Source of the DNA: Spirosoma endbachense
GTDB taxonomy: Bacteria > Bacteroidota > Bacteroidia > Cytophagales > Spirosomataceae
Direction of reading: 5' to 3'
Assembly (NCBI RefSeq): GCF_010233585.1
Contig: NZ_CP045997.1
Coordinates: forward strand, 10,005,826-10,069,825
DNA: 64,000 nt
Shown here: positions 44,276 through 54,160 of the stretch, piece by piece
How positions within the stretch are numbered: position 1 is the first letter of the stretch
Layout: every line of letters begins with the position of its first letter
Position numbers and translations under genes: made by a program
The notes under the pieces: generated by a model
Database searches by the model: none
The model's input: only the letters and a program-made list of their open reading frames with translations
Told to the model about the DNA's origin: nothing

Positions 44276-46180
44276 TCAGGAAGGCAAAGCCTGCTGGGAA
44301 AGAACGGTACGCATGTTGCTCATATACAGTTTGGGAATGTTGATGCGGAACAACGTACCATTATCCTGGATCACTTCCAGATGAGCCTCTAACTGATCAC
44401 AGAGCGAAACAATTAACTGCTTGCCAAAGGAGGATTTGTTACTGCGCTTTTTCCAGGAGGTCATGTCCAGGCCAGGGCCATTGTCCTGTACTTCCAGGGT
44501 AAGCCCATTGCCATTGAACAGACTAATGCGGAGCATGGGTTCTTTGTTGGTCGAATAGGCATGCTTGAATGCGTTCGTTAGCAACTCATTGGCAATCAGG
44601 CCAAGCGGCATGGCTATGTCAACATCCAGCGTTTTGTACTCGATGTTGAGATAAAGATCGAAATTGGACAGATTGTAGCCATAAGCGCCCATGAGCCCTC
44701 TGGCCAGATCAGTCATATATTCGTCCATATTGACTGTAGTAACCTGATCGCTCTGGTAAAGGCGCTGGTGAATGAGCGACATTGCTTCTACCCGTTGCTG
44801 ACCAGCTAGCATCGCCTGAATCGCTTTTTCATCTTCCAGTCGAACCGACTGTAGTTTGAGTAAACTTGTTACAATGGCAAAGTTGTTTTTTACCCGGTGA
44901 TGCAGTTCCTGCATCATCAGCGTCAACTGATCTGACTGCTGACCGATTTTTAATTTTTGCTGAAACAGCAATGCATTTGCTTTCTGTTTTTGCAGATTGA
45001 TGCGCCAGAGAATGAGCGCAATAAGCAGCAGTATGAGCAGGCTAATTAGTAGAATATATTGCCTAACCTGTTGCTGATAAGCCAGTTGGGCCGCTTCCAG
45101 GTCGCGCTGTCGCTCCTGCTCATCAAACGTTATACTTTGAAGAGACTGTAATTTTTCGGCACCATAAAGCTTATCCCTCGTTATCGCTGCCAGTTTATAG
45201 TACCGGAGTGCTTCGGTCGTATTCCTGGTTTCGTAGACCTCTGCGAGGATACTGCTGGCCATTAAAATTCCTCGTATGAATGATCCTTTCTCGCTCTCAA
45301 GAAGACTTTTTTTTGCGTAAAAAACGCAGGAATCGGGCTGATTTATTTTCTGATACAGCTTGGCAATGGCCGTATTCGCGAACGCGATATTGCGAAGATT
45401 ATACTCCTTTTGCGCTATCGCCTGACTCTGCCGATAATAATGCATCGCCAGGCTTGGATTGCCTCGTTTGGCCTGAATATTACCCAGAATTCGCAGAGCA
45501 TAGGGCATGTTATTGACCAGATTTAGCCGAAGCATTTTTTGATAGCCTTGCCGTTCATAATACCAGGCTGAATCGAGTTTATTCATCTGCTCATAAGTAC
45601 TGCCAATATTCGATTGGGTAATGGCCAGGCCTGGTTCGTGATGAATAGCCGTATGTTTTTGACGGGCGAGATGATAATACTTGAGCGCGTTGGGAAAATC
45701 TTTCAGATCCAGGTAAATGTTCCCAACGATGTTCATGCTGCGGGCAATTTCATAGACATCACCACTACCTTCAGCGATTTGGATGGCCTTGAATTCTACT
45801 CGTAGTGCATTGGGCAGATTTCCGACTTCGCGCATAACGAAGCCAATACTTCCTAAAGCGTTAGCCTCACCTTTTAAATAATTGATCTGCCGGGCCAGAT
45901 GAAGTGCTTTCTGGCCATACCAAAACGCTGAATCAGGCTTTGACAGGCGATATTGTAAACACAATTCAGATAATACCAACACGCGACTCGTATCCTGATT
46001 GGCTAAAACAAGTTCATGTTTTAAACTATCAGTTAGTTTTGGTTGCGCACTAAGTAAGTATATAGGAGTAGTAGATATAAGGAAGATTACTACTAAATGA
46101 ATCGGGGTATTAAGCTTCGCTATGATGAACCAGAAGGCACGTTGAATGCTATATAAAAGTGCCCATATTCTTAAATTCAT
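44276..46180 (-). CDS. TPR-repeat sensor histidine kinase (HisKA_2 type)
   Basis: 634 residues from ATG 46180; ATG 46246 and TTG 46258 upstream are alternatives. An N-terminal hydrophobic signal (about 23-46, ending LSAQP) exports a region of six to seven TPR repeats (about 50-345, e.g. ALGSIGFVMREVGNLPNALR and YYHLARQKHTAIHHEPGLAI). A membrane span (about 372-392) and a coiled-coil lead to a cytoplasmic kinase of the HisKA_2/HWE-like class with LHHRVKNNF (phospho-acceptor near residue 428), HATPase NELLTNAFKHA and DNGPGLD. No response regulator is adjacent. Likely senses an extracytoplasmic cue through the TPR domain. Confidence 0.92.
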   Translation of the reverse strand: MNLRIWALLYSIQRAFWFIIAKLNTPIHLVVIFLISTTPIYLLSAQPKLTDSLKHELVLANQDTSRVLVLSELCLQYRLSKPDSAFWYGQKALHLARQINYLKGEANALGSIGFVMREVGNLPNALRVEFKAIQIAEGSGDVYEIARSMNIVGNIYLDLKDFPNALKYYHLARQKHTAIHHEPGLAITQSNIGSTYEQMNKLDSAWYYERQGYQKMLRLNLVNNMPYALRILGNIQAKRGNPSLAMHYYRQSQAIAQKEYNLRNIAFANTAIAKLYQKINQPDSCVFYAKKSLLESEKGSFIRGILMASSILAEVYETRNTTEALRYYKLAAITRDKLYGAEKLQSLQSITFDEQERQRDLEAAQLAYQQQVRQYILLISLLILLLIALILWRINLQKQKANALLFQQKLKIGQQSDQLTLMMQELHHRVKNNFAIVTSLLKLQSVRLEDEKAIQAMLAGQQRVEAMSLIHQRLYQSDQVTTVNMDEYMTDLARGLMGAYGYNLSNFDLYLNIEYKTLDVDIAMPLGLIANELLTNAFKHAYSTNKEPMLRISLFNGNGLTLEVQDNGPGLDMTSWKKRSNKSSFGKQLIVSLCDQLEAHLEVIQDNGTLFRINIPKLYMSNMRTVLSQQALPS

Positions 46181-46397
46181 CTGTTTATCCCGAAATAATT
46201 GCCAAAGAGGACTTACTAAATCTGTTGGCCGTTCTGTTTTTCCCATCACCACGCCCAATTGTGGCTACACAGCCCGAAAGTACCAAATTAAATCGAGCAC
46301 TCGATAGATCAGTACTAATCGTGAACGCAGGTTAATTATTGAGCGGTAAGATATGTAAATGATTCTTCTGATTGGGTAAATTAATCGAGTTGAAAGG

Positions 46398-47399
46398 CTA
46401 TAAACTGAGTTGCTGACGAACAGCATTGAGCCATAACGATCTGCCCTCACAATTCCAGTGTGTGTCACCTTTCAGATAAGGTATCTGTCTTGCCTCTTTG
46501 TAAGGTGTATAAATGTTCACTGTTTTTACCCGCAGTTTCGGACTGTTCTGGACCCGCTCGATCAGATGGTTATAAGCACCACGGTTAGGCTCCAGTATTG
46601 TGGCTTTATTAGGAATAATTGATAGATAAACGTCGTCGAAGCCTAACCGGCGATACCGGTCAGCTATCGAGTTAAGACTATCCACCAGGGTATTCACTTC
46701 AGTATCGGGCAGCTTGGCGAATGATGATAGCTTCTTACGGGTAGTATCGGTGTCGAAATCCAGAAAAATATTCTTGTGATCCCGTGACAGGCTTACGCCC
46801 GTACTTGCCCGGTTAAACCAATTAAGGGTTAGTGCTGCTTTTACTTCTTTGAGCCAGAATGCCCAGTCATGACTGAATAACGTTGACGCCAATCGCTCTT
46901 CAATATCGCTCCGGTGATAATCCTCTTTTAATCGACGACGCCAGGATACCATGGCAGATGGAGCCTGATTGGTGTCTTTTTCTACGACCAGTTCATTCAC
47001 CGGCTGAGCAAAGTGTTCGCGGAAGTGCCGTTCCACTGTTTCCAGAAGCAGCACATTGCGTTTGGTCGGGTTGAGTTGGGCACGTTGCGAAAACCCCCAT
47101 TTAACCCGCTGGTAGTGGCTTACCCGGAAATCGTCCCGGCTAATTCGCTGCTCTTCCGAGAAACTGTCACCGATGATATACAGGTGAGTAGATGAGGTAT
47201 CGCTCGCCCGGTTCGACGGTGGGCAAACGGGTTGGTGATCTTTGAATTGCGGCAATGCTGAGATTCTGTATAGATCTCCATAGCGGTAATCATCAACGAT
47301 TACGCCTACGTTATATAACCAGTGCGAGACGGTAGATGAAAGACCACCAGCCCAAAGGACCAGGGCAATTACCAGAACGATATATCGGAGAAAACGCAT
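46398..47399 (-). CDS. SGNH-hydrolase-fold membrane-anchored protein (AlgX/DHHW-like)
   Basis: 333 residues. N-terminal anchor (about 5-24), then an SGNH-like fold: block I YIIGDSFS with Ser79 and, near the C-terminus, GDTHWNCEGRSLW with Asp312-x-His314, the Asp/His pair seen in AlgX, AlgJ and DHHW proteins that O-acetylate surface polysaccharides. The middle has no recognised motif. An acyltransferase-3 protein is encoded in the same locus (52927-54093), so a role in polysaccharide O-acetylation fits. Weakly similar overall; the fold call rests on the two motifs and spacing. Confidence 0.65.
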   Translation of the reverse strand: MRFLRYIVLVIALVLWAGGLSSTVSHWLYNVGVIVDDYRYGDLYRISALPQFKDHQPVCPPSNRASDTSSTHLYIIGDSFSEEQRISRDDFRVSHYQRVKWGFSQRAQLNPTKRNVLLLETVERHFREHFAQPVNELVVEKDTNQAPSAMVSWRRRLKEDYHRSDIEERLASTLFSHDWAFWLKEVKAALTLNWFNRASTGVSLSRDHKNIFLDFDTDTTRKKLSSFAKLPDTEVNTLVDSLNSIADRYRRLGFDDVYLSIIPNKATILEPNRGAYNHLIERVQNSPKLRVKTVNIYTPYKEARQIPYLKGDTHWNCEGRSLWLNAVRQQLSL

Positions 47400-47470
47400 A
47401 GTGATGATTGGCAGTGAATCGGACGTAAGGCTAAGGGAAGTTTCAACCCTCCCGGCTTTGCGCCCGGCTT

Positions 47471-50197
47471 TTACCGAAGTCGAATACTAAATAACTGAAC
47501 GGCCTGTTTGGCCCCGCTTAAAATGTATAATTCGTTTGTTCGTTCGTCAAATTGTAGGGCTATCGGAAAATCACTCGGAATTGGCCGGTCGCCAATAATT
47601 CGACCATTCAGGTCGTAAAGTGCCGTAAATCCACCCGATTTAACACTAATCAATTCAATACCAGCTCCAAGTCGATGGTATCGGACATTATTACGGCCAG
47701 ACTGCAAGGCCCGCACGTCAAATCGGCGCTGCCCCTGCTGATCAAGGATAGTAACTTCGGTATCAGTTGTCCGTAAAAGGAGCCAGTTTGTCTGGGCTTC
47801 GTCGGGGAAAAGCCGGAAATCACCGTTGCGTACTGGTCTGTAGAGCTGAGTTTTGCTGGCAATCAGGCCATTAGCATTTAACGTCAATAGCTGCCCCTCC
47901 TCGGTAATGGTCTGAATGGTCGACTGGCCAAGTGGTAACAGGGCCGGTCCTGCAAACCGTGTTTCCTTCTCATCCTCAGTTGACCGCTCAATCCGGGCCG
48001 GATAGTGAGTGAGCTGTGTCCCGTTTTCGTGCCATCGGTTAAGCGTTCCGTCGGGTTGCATGGCCAGAACCTCCATACCGGCTCTCGTAGCAATGACCTG
48101 AAAAGGCAGTAGGAGGGGGCCTTTTCTGGGAGCCGTCATGATGCGAATGAACGCTTTTCGCTGGCGATCAAGCGCATAAATTTGACCGTCCTGATGAGCG
48201 ACCAGCGCGACCCAGTTCCGTTGCATGCTACCGCGTGGCCGGGTGAGATACGTAGGGTCGATACCCGCCGGAAGCCGGATCGTATTTAAATGAACTGATC
48301 TTTTTCGGGGGTCGGCTATATAAAGCGTCCGGTCCGTCATAAACAGGTATTGCAGATTGCCATTGTCCAGAAAATCAACGGCAAGCGTATTGCTTCTGAT
48401 AGGTCCATCCGTTGTATCCTGAACGATCTTGTCGCCTTCAGGAGTCACTAATACAAACTGTCCGGCATTATTCTGAGCATAAAACTGGGCCGAACCATCA
48501 CTCAGGCTACCCGTTACAACCGGTGCCGAAATCAGCGGGGCATTAAATTCTACTTTTTTCTGCAACAGTAGCCGGTTCAGAACAGCCTTGCTCGCCCGAC
48601 GGGTTGTGCGGCCCAGCACCAGCGTAGACAGTATTTTTTCGTTCCCATAGCTGGCCTGATAAGCTATATTCTCGAGGTTAGCAAACCCCGATCTTTGTTC
48701 TGCCTTTGCTGGATCGTCGAGCAGATTTTGCCAGGCAAGCGGCCAGGTTGATGTTAACAAAGTCTGAGATCGATCAGAGTTGACGCGGTTCAGGCGAACA
48801 AATGCCGTGAAATTAGCCGGACGAAGTGTATTTCTTACCAGATCGACCTGACGCTCATCCGTTGACCAGACGGCTTTCCGTTGAATTTGCTGGAGGTATT
48901 CCTGCATGGCGTCTTCAGCGTTAGCAACAATCAGTGACGAGCCATGTTGGGTGATCCAGCTCCGTTGGAAACCGGTAAATAGACTACTAAATAACGAGGC
49001 CGGTAACTCCGGCACGTCGAGCAGCAATGTTTTATGGCCTAAAAAGGTCTTGAGAGGGGCAGGTGATTTGGCCCCTGCGAGGTAGGCGGCTTGCTGGTAG
49101 GCACTTGACAGTTCCTTGATGTTAGTCGCATTGAGTACCATTACCTGCTGGCGGGCACCGGATGGTGACTCCATCCGGCATAGGAGTATATCGGAACCCA
49201 GCGATCGATAAAGCGTTTCGGTAGCGGGCTCAATCTGATCAAACCGTTCTCGCAGGAAGTCGCTGGATGCTGAATTGAGCAGGTTGCTTAGCGACCGACC
49301 AAAACGAGGGGCGTCGCTGATGCCAATGTGGTAGAGCGTGGCTGTTGTTTGTGGAATCAGATCCGAGCTTTGGATACGGCGAGGTGTCTGGCCCGAAAAT
49401 AGTGAAGCTACGTCCTGCCGGTCGCCAATTTCATCGGCTGCATAACCTATCAGATGCGATTGCGAGGCCGAGGGTCGAAACTGTAAATTCAGTTCTTCGG
49501 GTAAGAAAAGGCGGACCAGCGAACGGGCATTACCAAACAGCGATTGGAGCACTTCCGGGCGCATCGATAAGCCCGCCCAATGGTCGGCATCTACCTGAAA
49601 CTCCGGTTCTGCCCGTGGCAATCGGAGGGATTGGTGCATCCGTTTGGCCACATTTTCGATCAGAATACCGGATGAACTGCCAACCAGAAATCCATTGGTG
49701 AGAATAAAAGAACCAACGGGTTCATTGGCCCGTGAGACCAGATCCAGAATTTTTTCGCCTTCGAACGTGTGGCGTAGAATGCGGTAATGGCGAGGATCAG
49801 GATTGGTCAGGCGGTTTAAAAATGCCTGATCGACATCCGTCGTAGGAATGTAAAAGATAAAATCGAGCGTCGTTCTGGAAATCGAGTGGAGCGAGTAGCG
49901 GATTTTTTTTCCTTTCGCAAACTGAATGGCTGTTGCTGAATCGGTAGCCGCGTAAAGGAACCGGTTAAGGCGTTGCCGTGCCTCATCAAAAATGGGCAGC
50001 TGTTGTAAGGCAATCTGATTTCTTAACGCCTGCGCCGATATCGTATCCTGCAAGCGGTCGCTGGCTAATACAAGCAACTGGCCTGACGGCATCATTGACC
50101 ACACTGTGCGGCTCGATGGGTAGATCTGCCGATAACCCAGCCACCCGCCGATGGCCAGCAATAGTGCTCCAATGCCAATCCAGACGCTTCGTTTCAT
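47471..50197 (-). CDS. Large membrane-anchored protein of unknown function
   Basis: 908 residues. One N-terminal span (about 5-22, VWIGIGALLLAIGGWLGY), the rest extracytoplasmic. The N-terminal half (25-540) is mixed alpha/beta with repeated FxxRFxQIEPATETLYRSL-type segments; the C-terminal half (about 560-908) is all-beta with propeller-like repeats (DGQIYALDRQRKAFIR, LAMQPDGTLNRWHENG, LLTLNANGLIASK, LYDLNGRIIGDR). I do not recognise the N-terminal half. It sits between the SGNH protein and the UGM-like flavoprotein of the glycan locus, but no sequence feature ties it to glycans. Confidence 0.75.
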   Translation of the reverse strand: MKRSVWIGIGALLLAIGGWLGYRQIYPSSRTVWSMMPSGQLLVLASDRLQDTISAQALRNQIALQQLPIFDEARQRLNRFLYAATDSATAIQFAKGKKIRYSLHSISRTTLDFIFYIPTTDVDQAFLNRLTNPDPRHYRILRHTFEGEKILDLVSRANEPVGSFILTNGFLVGSSSGILIENVAKRMHQSLRLPRAEPEFQVDADHWAGLSMRPEVLQSLFGNARSLVRLFLPEELNLQFRPSASQSHLIGYAADEIGDRQDVASLFSGQTPRRIQSSDLIPQTTATLYHIGISDAPRFGRSLSNLLNSASSDFLRERFDQIEPATETLYRSLGSDILLCRMESPSGARQQVMVLNATNIKELSSAYQQAAYLAGAKSPAPLKTFLGHKTLLLDVPELPASLFSSLFTGFQRSWITQHGSSLIVANAEDAMQEYLQQIQRKAVWSTDERQVDLVRNTLRPANFTAFVRLNRVNSDRSQTLLTSTWPLAWQNLLDDPAKAEQRSGFANLENIAYQASYGNEKILSTLVLGRTTRRASKAVLNRLLLQKKVEFNAPLISAPVVTGSLSDGSAQFYAQNNAGQFVLVTPEGDKIVQDTTDGPIRSNTLAVDFLDNGNLQYLFMTDRTLYIADPRKRSVHLNTIRLPAGIDPTYLTRPRGSMQRNWVALVAHQDGQIYALDRQRKAFIRIMTAPRKGPLLLPFQVIATRAGMEVLAMQPDGTLNRWHENGTQLTHYPARIERSTEDEKETRFAGPALLPLGQSTIQTITEEGQLLTLNANGLIASKTQLYRPVRNGDFRLFPDEAQTNWLLLRTTDTEVTILDQQGQRRFDVRALQSGRNNVRYHRLGAGIELISVKSGGFTALYDLNGRIIGDRPIPSDFPIALQFDERTNELYILSGAKQAVQLFSIRLR

Positions 50198-50206
50198 TAA
50201 TAAGTC

Positions 50207-50279
50207 AATAAGTTGGTAAGTCAGCCGATAAGTTAGTAAGTGCAGACTGCTTACTGACTGGCTGACTTACCAACTTATT
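50207..50279 (-). terminator. Long hairpin downstream of the UGM-like gene
   Basis: A 20-bp perfect outer stem (50207-50226 with 50260-50279) encloses a second 6-bp stem (50235-50240 with 50250-50255). It lies right after the stop of the minus-strand gene at 50289 and 9 nt before the start of the next one. Built of AAGTAAGT/ACTGACTT-type words like the hairpin at 15758. Confidence 0.65.
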
Positions 50280-50288
50280 CACCGGTTA

Positions 50289-51680
50289 CTATTTACCCCA
50301 CATTGCGTTTGCTGTTTCGGGGAAAGGCATCGTTACTTCAGGCACATTAGCCGCCACACGATTGGCCCATTCAACACCCTGCATCAGGGAATGATCCTGA
50401 TTACTGACTTCGTATTTCCAGGCGCCGAATCGACCCCTTGAATAGATCCCGAATGGCTCCAGTTTTGGCAAAACAGCTTTCAGAATGCCATCCCGTTCAA
50501 CGGACGGTGTCGGATAGCCATAATCAAACGCCATGTGGAATGTCGAAATCACATCGTCGGCCGATTCAATGAGCTGATCTTCCAGTAAGGCCCGAATCGT
50601 ATCGTTGACCAGGGTCTCACGGTTAACGGGTTTGGCCGCCGATTCACTGGTTTCAGTCATCAACGACCAGTTCTGGGTGATGTCTGGAACGTTGTTGGGG
50701 CTATAATTTGAAAACACCGTTACGCGGTAGTAGGGGCTGTTGTATTCAGGAAAATACATCCAGCACATTGTTTTCAGGCTTTCTTTTGGCTTCCCTTTCA
50801 AACCAATGCCCACTACGTTGGTCGACGAATGCTTGAGACCCTGGGCCGTTTGTATGGTATCAGAATCCAGCCCTTCAACCCGTTGTGTAAAGAGATCAAG
50901 GGGCATCGTATTCAGCAGGTATTCGTACTGAATTTCTTCTCCGCTGGCCAGAATGATTTTTTTCTCGGGTCCAATAACTTTTTCGACCGTTGTGTTCAGT
51001 TTCACGTATTCACGGCCCAGGAGATCACCGACAGCTTCCCAAATGCCACCTGTTCCACCGTGTTTCGGAAATTTGAACGTACTGTTCGGCCCCCACGAAA
51101 AATCATCCTGATTGAAAATGATATTTTTCGTGACGCGTTGCAAATCCGTTACAGCTACCCGTTCGCCTACCCAAACCGCGTTCATGTCTTCCGGCGGATA
51201 CGCCCAGACTTTGAAGTTATAGGGAAACATGAATGTTTCGGCCAGACCGGACCCAAAGGTTGCCAGAATCCATTCACGGAAATTGGCCGGCTTTTGGTTG
51301 GTTGGAAACTTATAATTGTGAATAATGCCTTCGAGGCATTTCCACATGGTTTCGGGAGAAAGGTATTTAATATTATTCTGGAACGGATACGGAACGAAGC
51401 GATTTTCGATCCAGACCCAGGATTCCCGCTGATGACTCAGCCAGCCATCTTCGCCCAGTGCCTTCAGCATCAGATCATCGAAGTATTTGTAGTGAGAAAA
51501 CTGTACGTGACCACCTACGTCCCACGTAAACCCTTTCTCATCGACAAAACTTTTCGACAACCCGCCAATCCGGTTCTCTTTTTCTAAAATGATGAAGTCG
51601 GTAATACCTAACTCTTTCAGGCGATAGGCAGCTCCGAGACCCGTTGGCCCTGAGCCAATAATGACATATTTATAGTTCAT
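50289..51680 (-). CDS. FAD-dependent UDP-galactopyranose-mutase-like / amine-oxidase-fold protein
   Basis: 463 residues. N-terminal dinucleotide-binding motif VIIGSGPTGLGAAYRLKELG with the acidic end ILEKENRIGG, then DVGGHVQFSHYKYFDDLM, MFPYNFKVWAYPPEDMN (UGM-like substrate block), GTGGIWEAV and a C-terminal FAD contact near YSRGRFGAWKYEVSNQDHS. The family contains UDP-galactopyranose mutases and related proteins common in polysaccharide loci; exact substrate cannot be given. Encoded 81 nt after a GT2 gene on the same strand, which supports a role in sugar-nucleotide or glycan metabolism. Confidence 0.85.
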   Translation of the reverse strand: MNYKYVIIGSGPTGLGAAYRLKELGITDFIILEKENRIGGLSKSFVDEKGFTWDVGGHVQFSHYKYFDDLMLKALGEDGWLSHQRESWVWIENRFVPYPFQNNIKYLSPETMWKCLEGIIHNYKFPTNQKPANFREWILATFGSGLAETFMFPYNFKVWAYPPEDMNAVWVGERVAVTDLQRVTKNIIFNQDDFSWGPNSTFKFPKHGGTGGIWEAVGDLLGREYVKLNTTVEKVIGPEKKIILASGEEIQYEYLLNTMPLDLFTQRVEGLDSDTIQTAQGLKHSSTNVVGIGLKGKPKESLKTMCWMYFPEYNSPYYRVTVFSNYSPNNVPDITQNWSLMTETSESAAKPVNRETLVNDTIRALLEDQLIESADDVISTFHMAFDYGYPTPSVERDGILKAVLPKLEPFGIYSRGRFGAWKYEVSNQDHSLMQGVEWANRVAANVPEVTMPFPETANAMWGK

Positions 51681-51761
51681 AAGTTGAATCGGAAGTGTGA
51701 TCTATGTTGCAGACTGTATGGTATCGAATCATTTATGCTCCATCATAGATCCTATATCAAT

Positions 51762-52523
51762 CTAGGCGGCAACTGGTTCTGGCTTTTTGAGTGCTTTGAC
51801 TTTTCCACCCAGTTCAAGGCGGAATTTAGCCAGTTCTTTGAAGCTCTGAATACAGACCTTCAATAGCTTCCATTTCAGGATGGATACCGTGCCGGTTTGG
51901 CGTTCTTTGTGCGTGATCGGAATATCAAACGTGTTGAATCCTGCTTTTTTTGCCATCACAGCCAGAAAAATATTCGGGGCAAATGGCGTTGGTGTTGGTA
52001 GCTGAGCCAGCAGTTTTTTCAGGAAATTACCCCGAATGAGACGGAACGGAATATTGCTGTCCATGATATAGGTTCCGTAGATGAACGCTATACTTAGCCG
52101 CAAAATACGGGTAATAATCAACCGGGCAAATGCATCGAACCGTTCTTCGCGATACCCCAGAATAAATGGTGATTCACTGCGTTTCGCCCAGAGTTTTACG
52201 AAATCGTCGGTAACGAACTGGTCATCACTGTCCGTCTGAAATATGTATTCAGAATCCAGCGCAACAGCTTGCCGGTAGCCATTCACAACGGCGTTGCCGT
52301 GGCCTCCATTCGGCTGATGAACAACCATTAATTTAGGGTACTTACTCTTGATCTGATCCAGAATTGCGCCGGTATTATCACGCGAGCCATCGTTAATAAC
52401 GATTAACCTGGTGTTTTCGGTTGGAAACTGACGGGTCAGTAAATCAGTCCATTGCTTGACAACGACCTCAATCACTTCTTCTTCGTTGTAAGCGGGCATT
52501 ACAATTGACAGCAGTATGCTCAT
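51762..52523 (-). CDS. Family 2 glycosyltransferase (DPM1-like)
   Basis: 253 residues. GT-A fold: SIVMPAYNEEEVIEVVV, RLIVINDGSRDNTGAILD, HQPNGGHGNAVVNGYRQAV and the metal-binding TDSDDQF. The IPITHKERQTGTVSILKWK block near the end is typical of dolichol/undecaprenyl-phosphate transferases, but C-terminal membrane spans are absent. It probably moves a sugar from a nucleotide donor to a lipid carrier or glycan. Paired with the UGM-like flavoprotein gene downstream. Confidence 0.9.
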   Translation of the reverse strand: MSILLSIVMPAYNEEEVIEVVVKQWTDLLTRQFPTENTRLIVINDGSRDNTGAILDQIKSKYPKLMVVHQPNGGHGNAVVNGYRQAVALDSEYIFQTDSDDQFVTDDFVKLWAKRSESPFILGYREERFDAFARLIITRILRLSIAFIYGTYIMDSNIPFRLIRGNFLKKLLAQLPTPTPFAPNIFLAVMAKKAGFNTFDIPITHKERQTGTVSILKWKLLKVCIQSFKELAKFRLELGGKVKALKKPEPVAA

Positions 52524-52926
52524 GCAGCGTATCTATGGAGTTCGTAATAGGTGGGCCGTTTGGGCCGGTCCACCAAAACGCCGAGCAAATAGGTAGCCGC
52601 GACGCAAATGGTGTACAGATCTAAAACCGCGCAAATATAGGCAATTGTTGTGGGTGGTTCTTTAAACTGAATAGGACTTTATTGAGCGGGAAGGATTAAT
52701 TCGTATCGATTCATAATTATTAACACAAGTACAGTCACAAAGCAGCTCAGCAGAGTCGATAGGACTACTATGGTTGCTATCGATTTATTTTAACGGTAGC
52801 ATAAATTGGATAGTCTGTTGACTACTGATTACACGGGCAGTTATTCGCCGATTCGCCGGGTGCATCCAACTCTTTGGCAATGCTTTCATTAAATTGCTCC
52901 TGAGGTGCATAGGGACAGGCAAATGA
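52524..52926. other. Gene-free stretch within the glycan locus
   Basis: 403 bases without a convincing reading frame, AT-richer than the flanks. On the minus strand TATATTTG (complement of 52632-52639) fits the -7 consensus and could drive the GT2/UGM-like pair from about 100 nt upstream; no clear -33. Otherwise nothing recognised. It separates the glycan locus into two transcription units. Confidence 0.45.
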
Positions 52927-54093
52927 TCAATACGAAAACCGATCCTTCAAATTATTGATCGGTCTCTCAACCAAATACCACGACAGGGTTGCGATCAGGA
53001 GCGTTAGTGATAGGTAGAAGCAAAACGGGAAAAAATAAGAGCTATTTAAAAACGGTAAAATGTCCGTAATACGTCGCCAGGCTCGCATGGTGAAGTGAGT
53101 TGGCCGAGTATGATAGACGTTAAACACGAAGTTATGGTATAGATAAAGCCCATAACTGATTTTACCCATGTACTGACTCACCGGATTTTCGAGCAGCCAC
53201 TTCATTGGTCCGCCGAAGCCCAGCACCGCCCGACCAATCAGGAAAAAGCCAATGAGTGAGGCCGCCAGTCGTTCCCATACGTCGGACATGATATTATGGT
53301 GTCCGCTCCATCCCTGTGGGTCAGGAATGGCTGGTAAGATTTTCGTATAAATGACCACCGTTGCAAACAACAGAATACTAATCCAGATCCAGGCCGAATT
53401 CTGAAAGACCTGCTGGAATCGCTCACGCTGATAAAGCCACCAGAAGGCCATAATTGTACCCAATCCGAACGAATCCAGACAGGAAGGCATAGTTACATAG
53501 CCAATAAACCACGGTAGCCGAGCCCGATAGAGCACGTAACGCATGGCAACTGCCCCTACAATCATAAGCGCAGCTGTTAACGGAACCCATCGGCGCGGGA
53601 CGAAAAAAAGCAGCAGGGGGAAAAACAAATAGAACTGCTCCTCCACCGCCAATGACCACAGGTGATCGACAGTGCCCATCCATACCGAATAATAGGCCAT
53701 ATACAGGTTCGTTGCATACAGAGCCAACCAGCCAAACGTCTGGCGAACGGGTGGCTCATTGACCGCATAGAGCACGAACAGGACCAGGTAGTAAATTGGG
53801 AAAATGCGTATTGTTCGGCGGATGTAAAAGATTTTGAGGTATTTACCTAAACCGCCGTTCGGTTTATCTTTCAGTTTATCCTTGCTCGACAGTAGAATAC
53901 GTGTAATCAGGAAACCACTCAACACAAAGAAAATAGTGACGCCCAAAGCGCCGAGCGGCAACTCGATGCGCCCGGCCATCCAGTGGTCGAACAGTACCAG
54001 TGCGACAGCCAGAAACCGCACACCATCTAATTGTCGAAGGTGATTTAGAGCCGGTCGGGCAGCAGTAGCGGTCATTGGCGCATTTGTTTGCAT
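52927..54093 (-). CDS. Acyltransferase 3 (OafA/YrhL-like) membrane protein
   Basis: 388 residues with about ten membrane spans. Family blocks: LRQLDGVRFLAVALVLFDHW (catalytic-type His in the first span), LGVTIFFVLSGFLITRILL, RRTIRIFPIYYLVLFV, SLAVEEQFYLFFPLLLFF and MGKISYGLYLYHNF. Such proteins O-acylate (usually acetylate) lipopolysaccharide, capsule or other surface glycans. In the same locus as an SGNH protein, a pairing also known from other O-acetylation systems. Its start has a short Thr/Ala-rich extension; ATG 54093 is used. Confidence 0.93.
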   Translation of the reverse strand: MQTNAPMTATAARPALNHLRQLDGVRFLAVALVLFDHWMAGRIELPLGALGVTIFFVLSGFLITRILLSSKDKLKDKPNGGLGKYLKIFYIRRTIRIFPIYYLVLFVLYAVNEPPVRQTFGWLALYATNLYMAYYSVWMGTVDHLWSLAVEEQFYLFFPLLLFFVPRRWVPLTAALMIVGAVAMRYVLYRARLPWFIGYVTMPSCLDSFGLGTIMAFWWLYQRERFQQVFQNSAWIWISILLFATVVIYTKILPAIPDPQGWSGHHNIMSDVWERLAASLIGFFLIGRAVLGFGGPMKWLLENPVSQYMGKISYGLYLYHNFVFNVYHTRPTHFTMRAWRRITDILPFLNSSYFFPFCFYLSLTLLIATLSWYLVERPINNLKDRFSY

Positions 54094-54160
54094 GACTTTG
54101 GTAATTGGGTAAATGTGGTCATTGGGTGACTGGAGCTAGAGCAGTGCTCTATTGGTCCAG

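Noticed and set aside
46265..46468. 67-codon minus-strand frame between the TPR kinase and the SGNH gene
   Set aside because: Overlaps the end of the SGNH gene and has no recognisable feature.
50829..51587. 252-codon antisense frame inside the UGM-like gene
   Set aside because: The sense frame has intact FAD and family motifs; the antisense protein has none.
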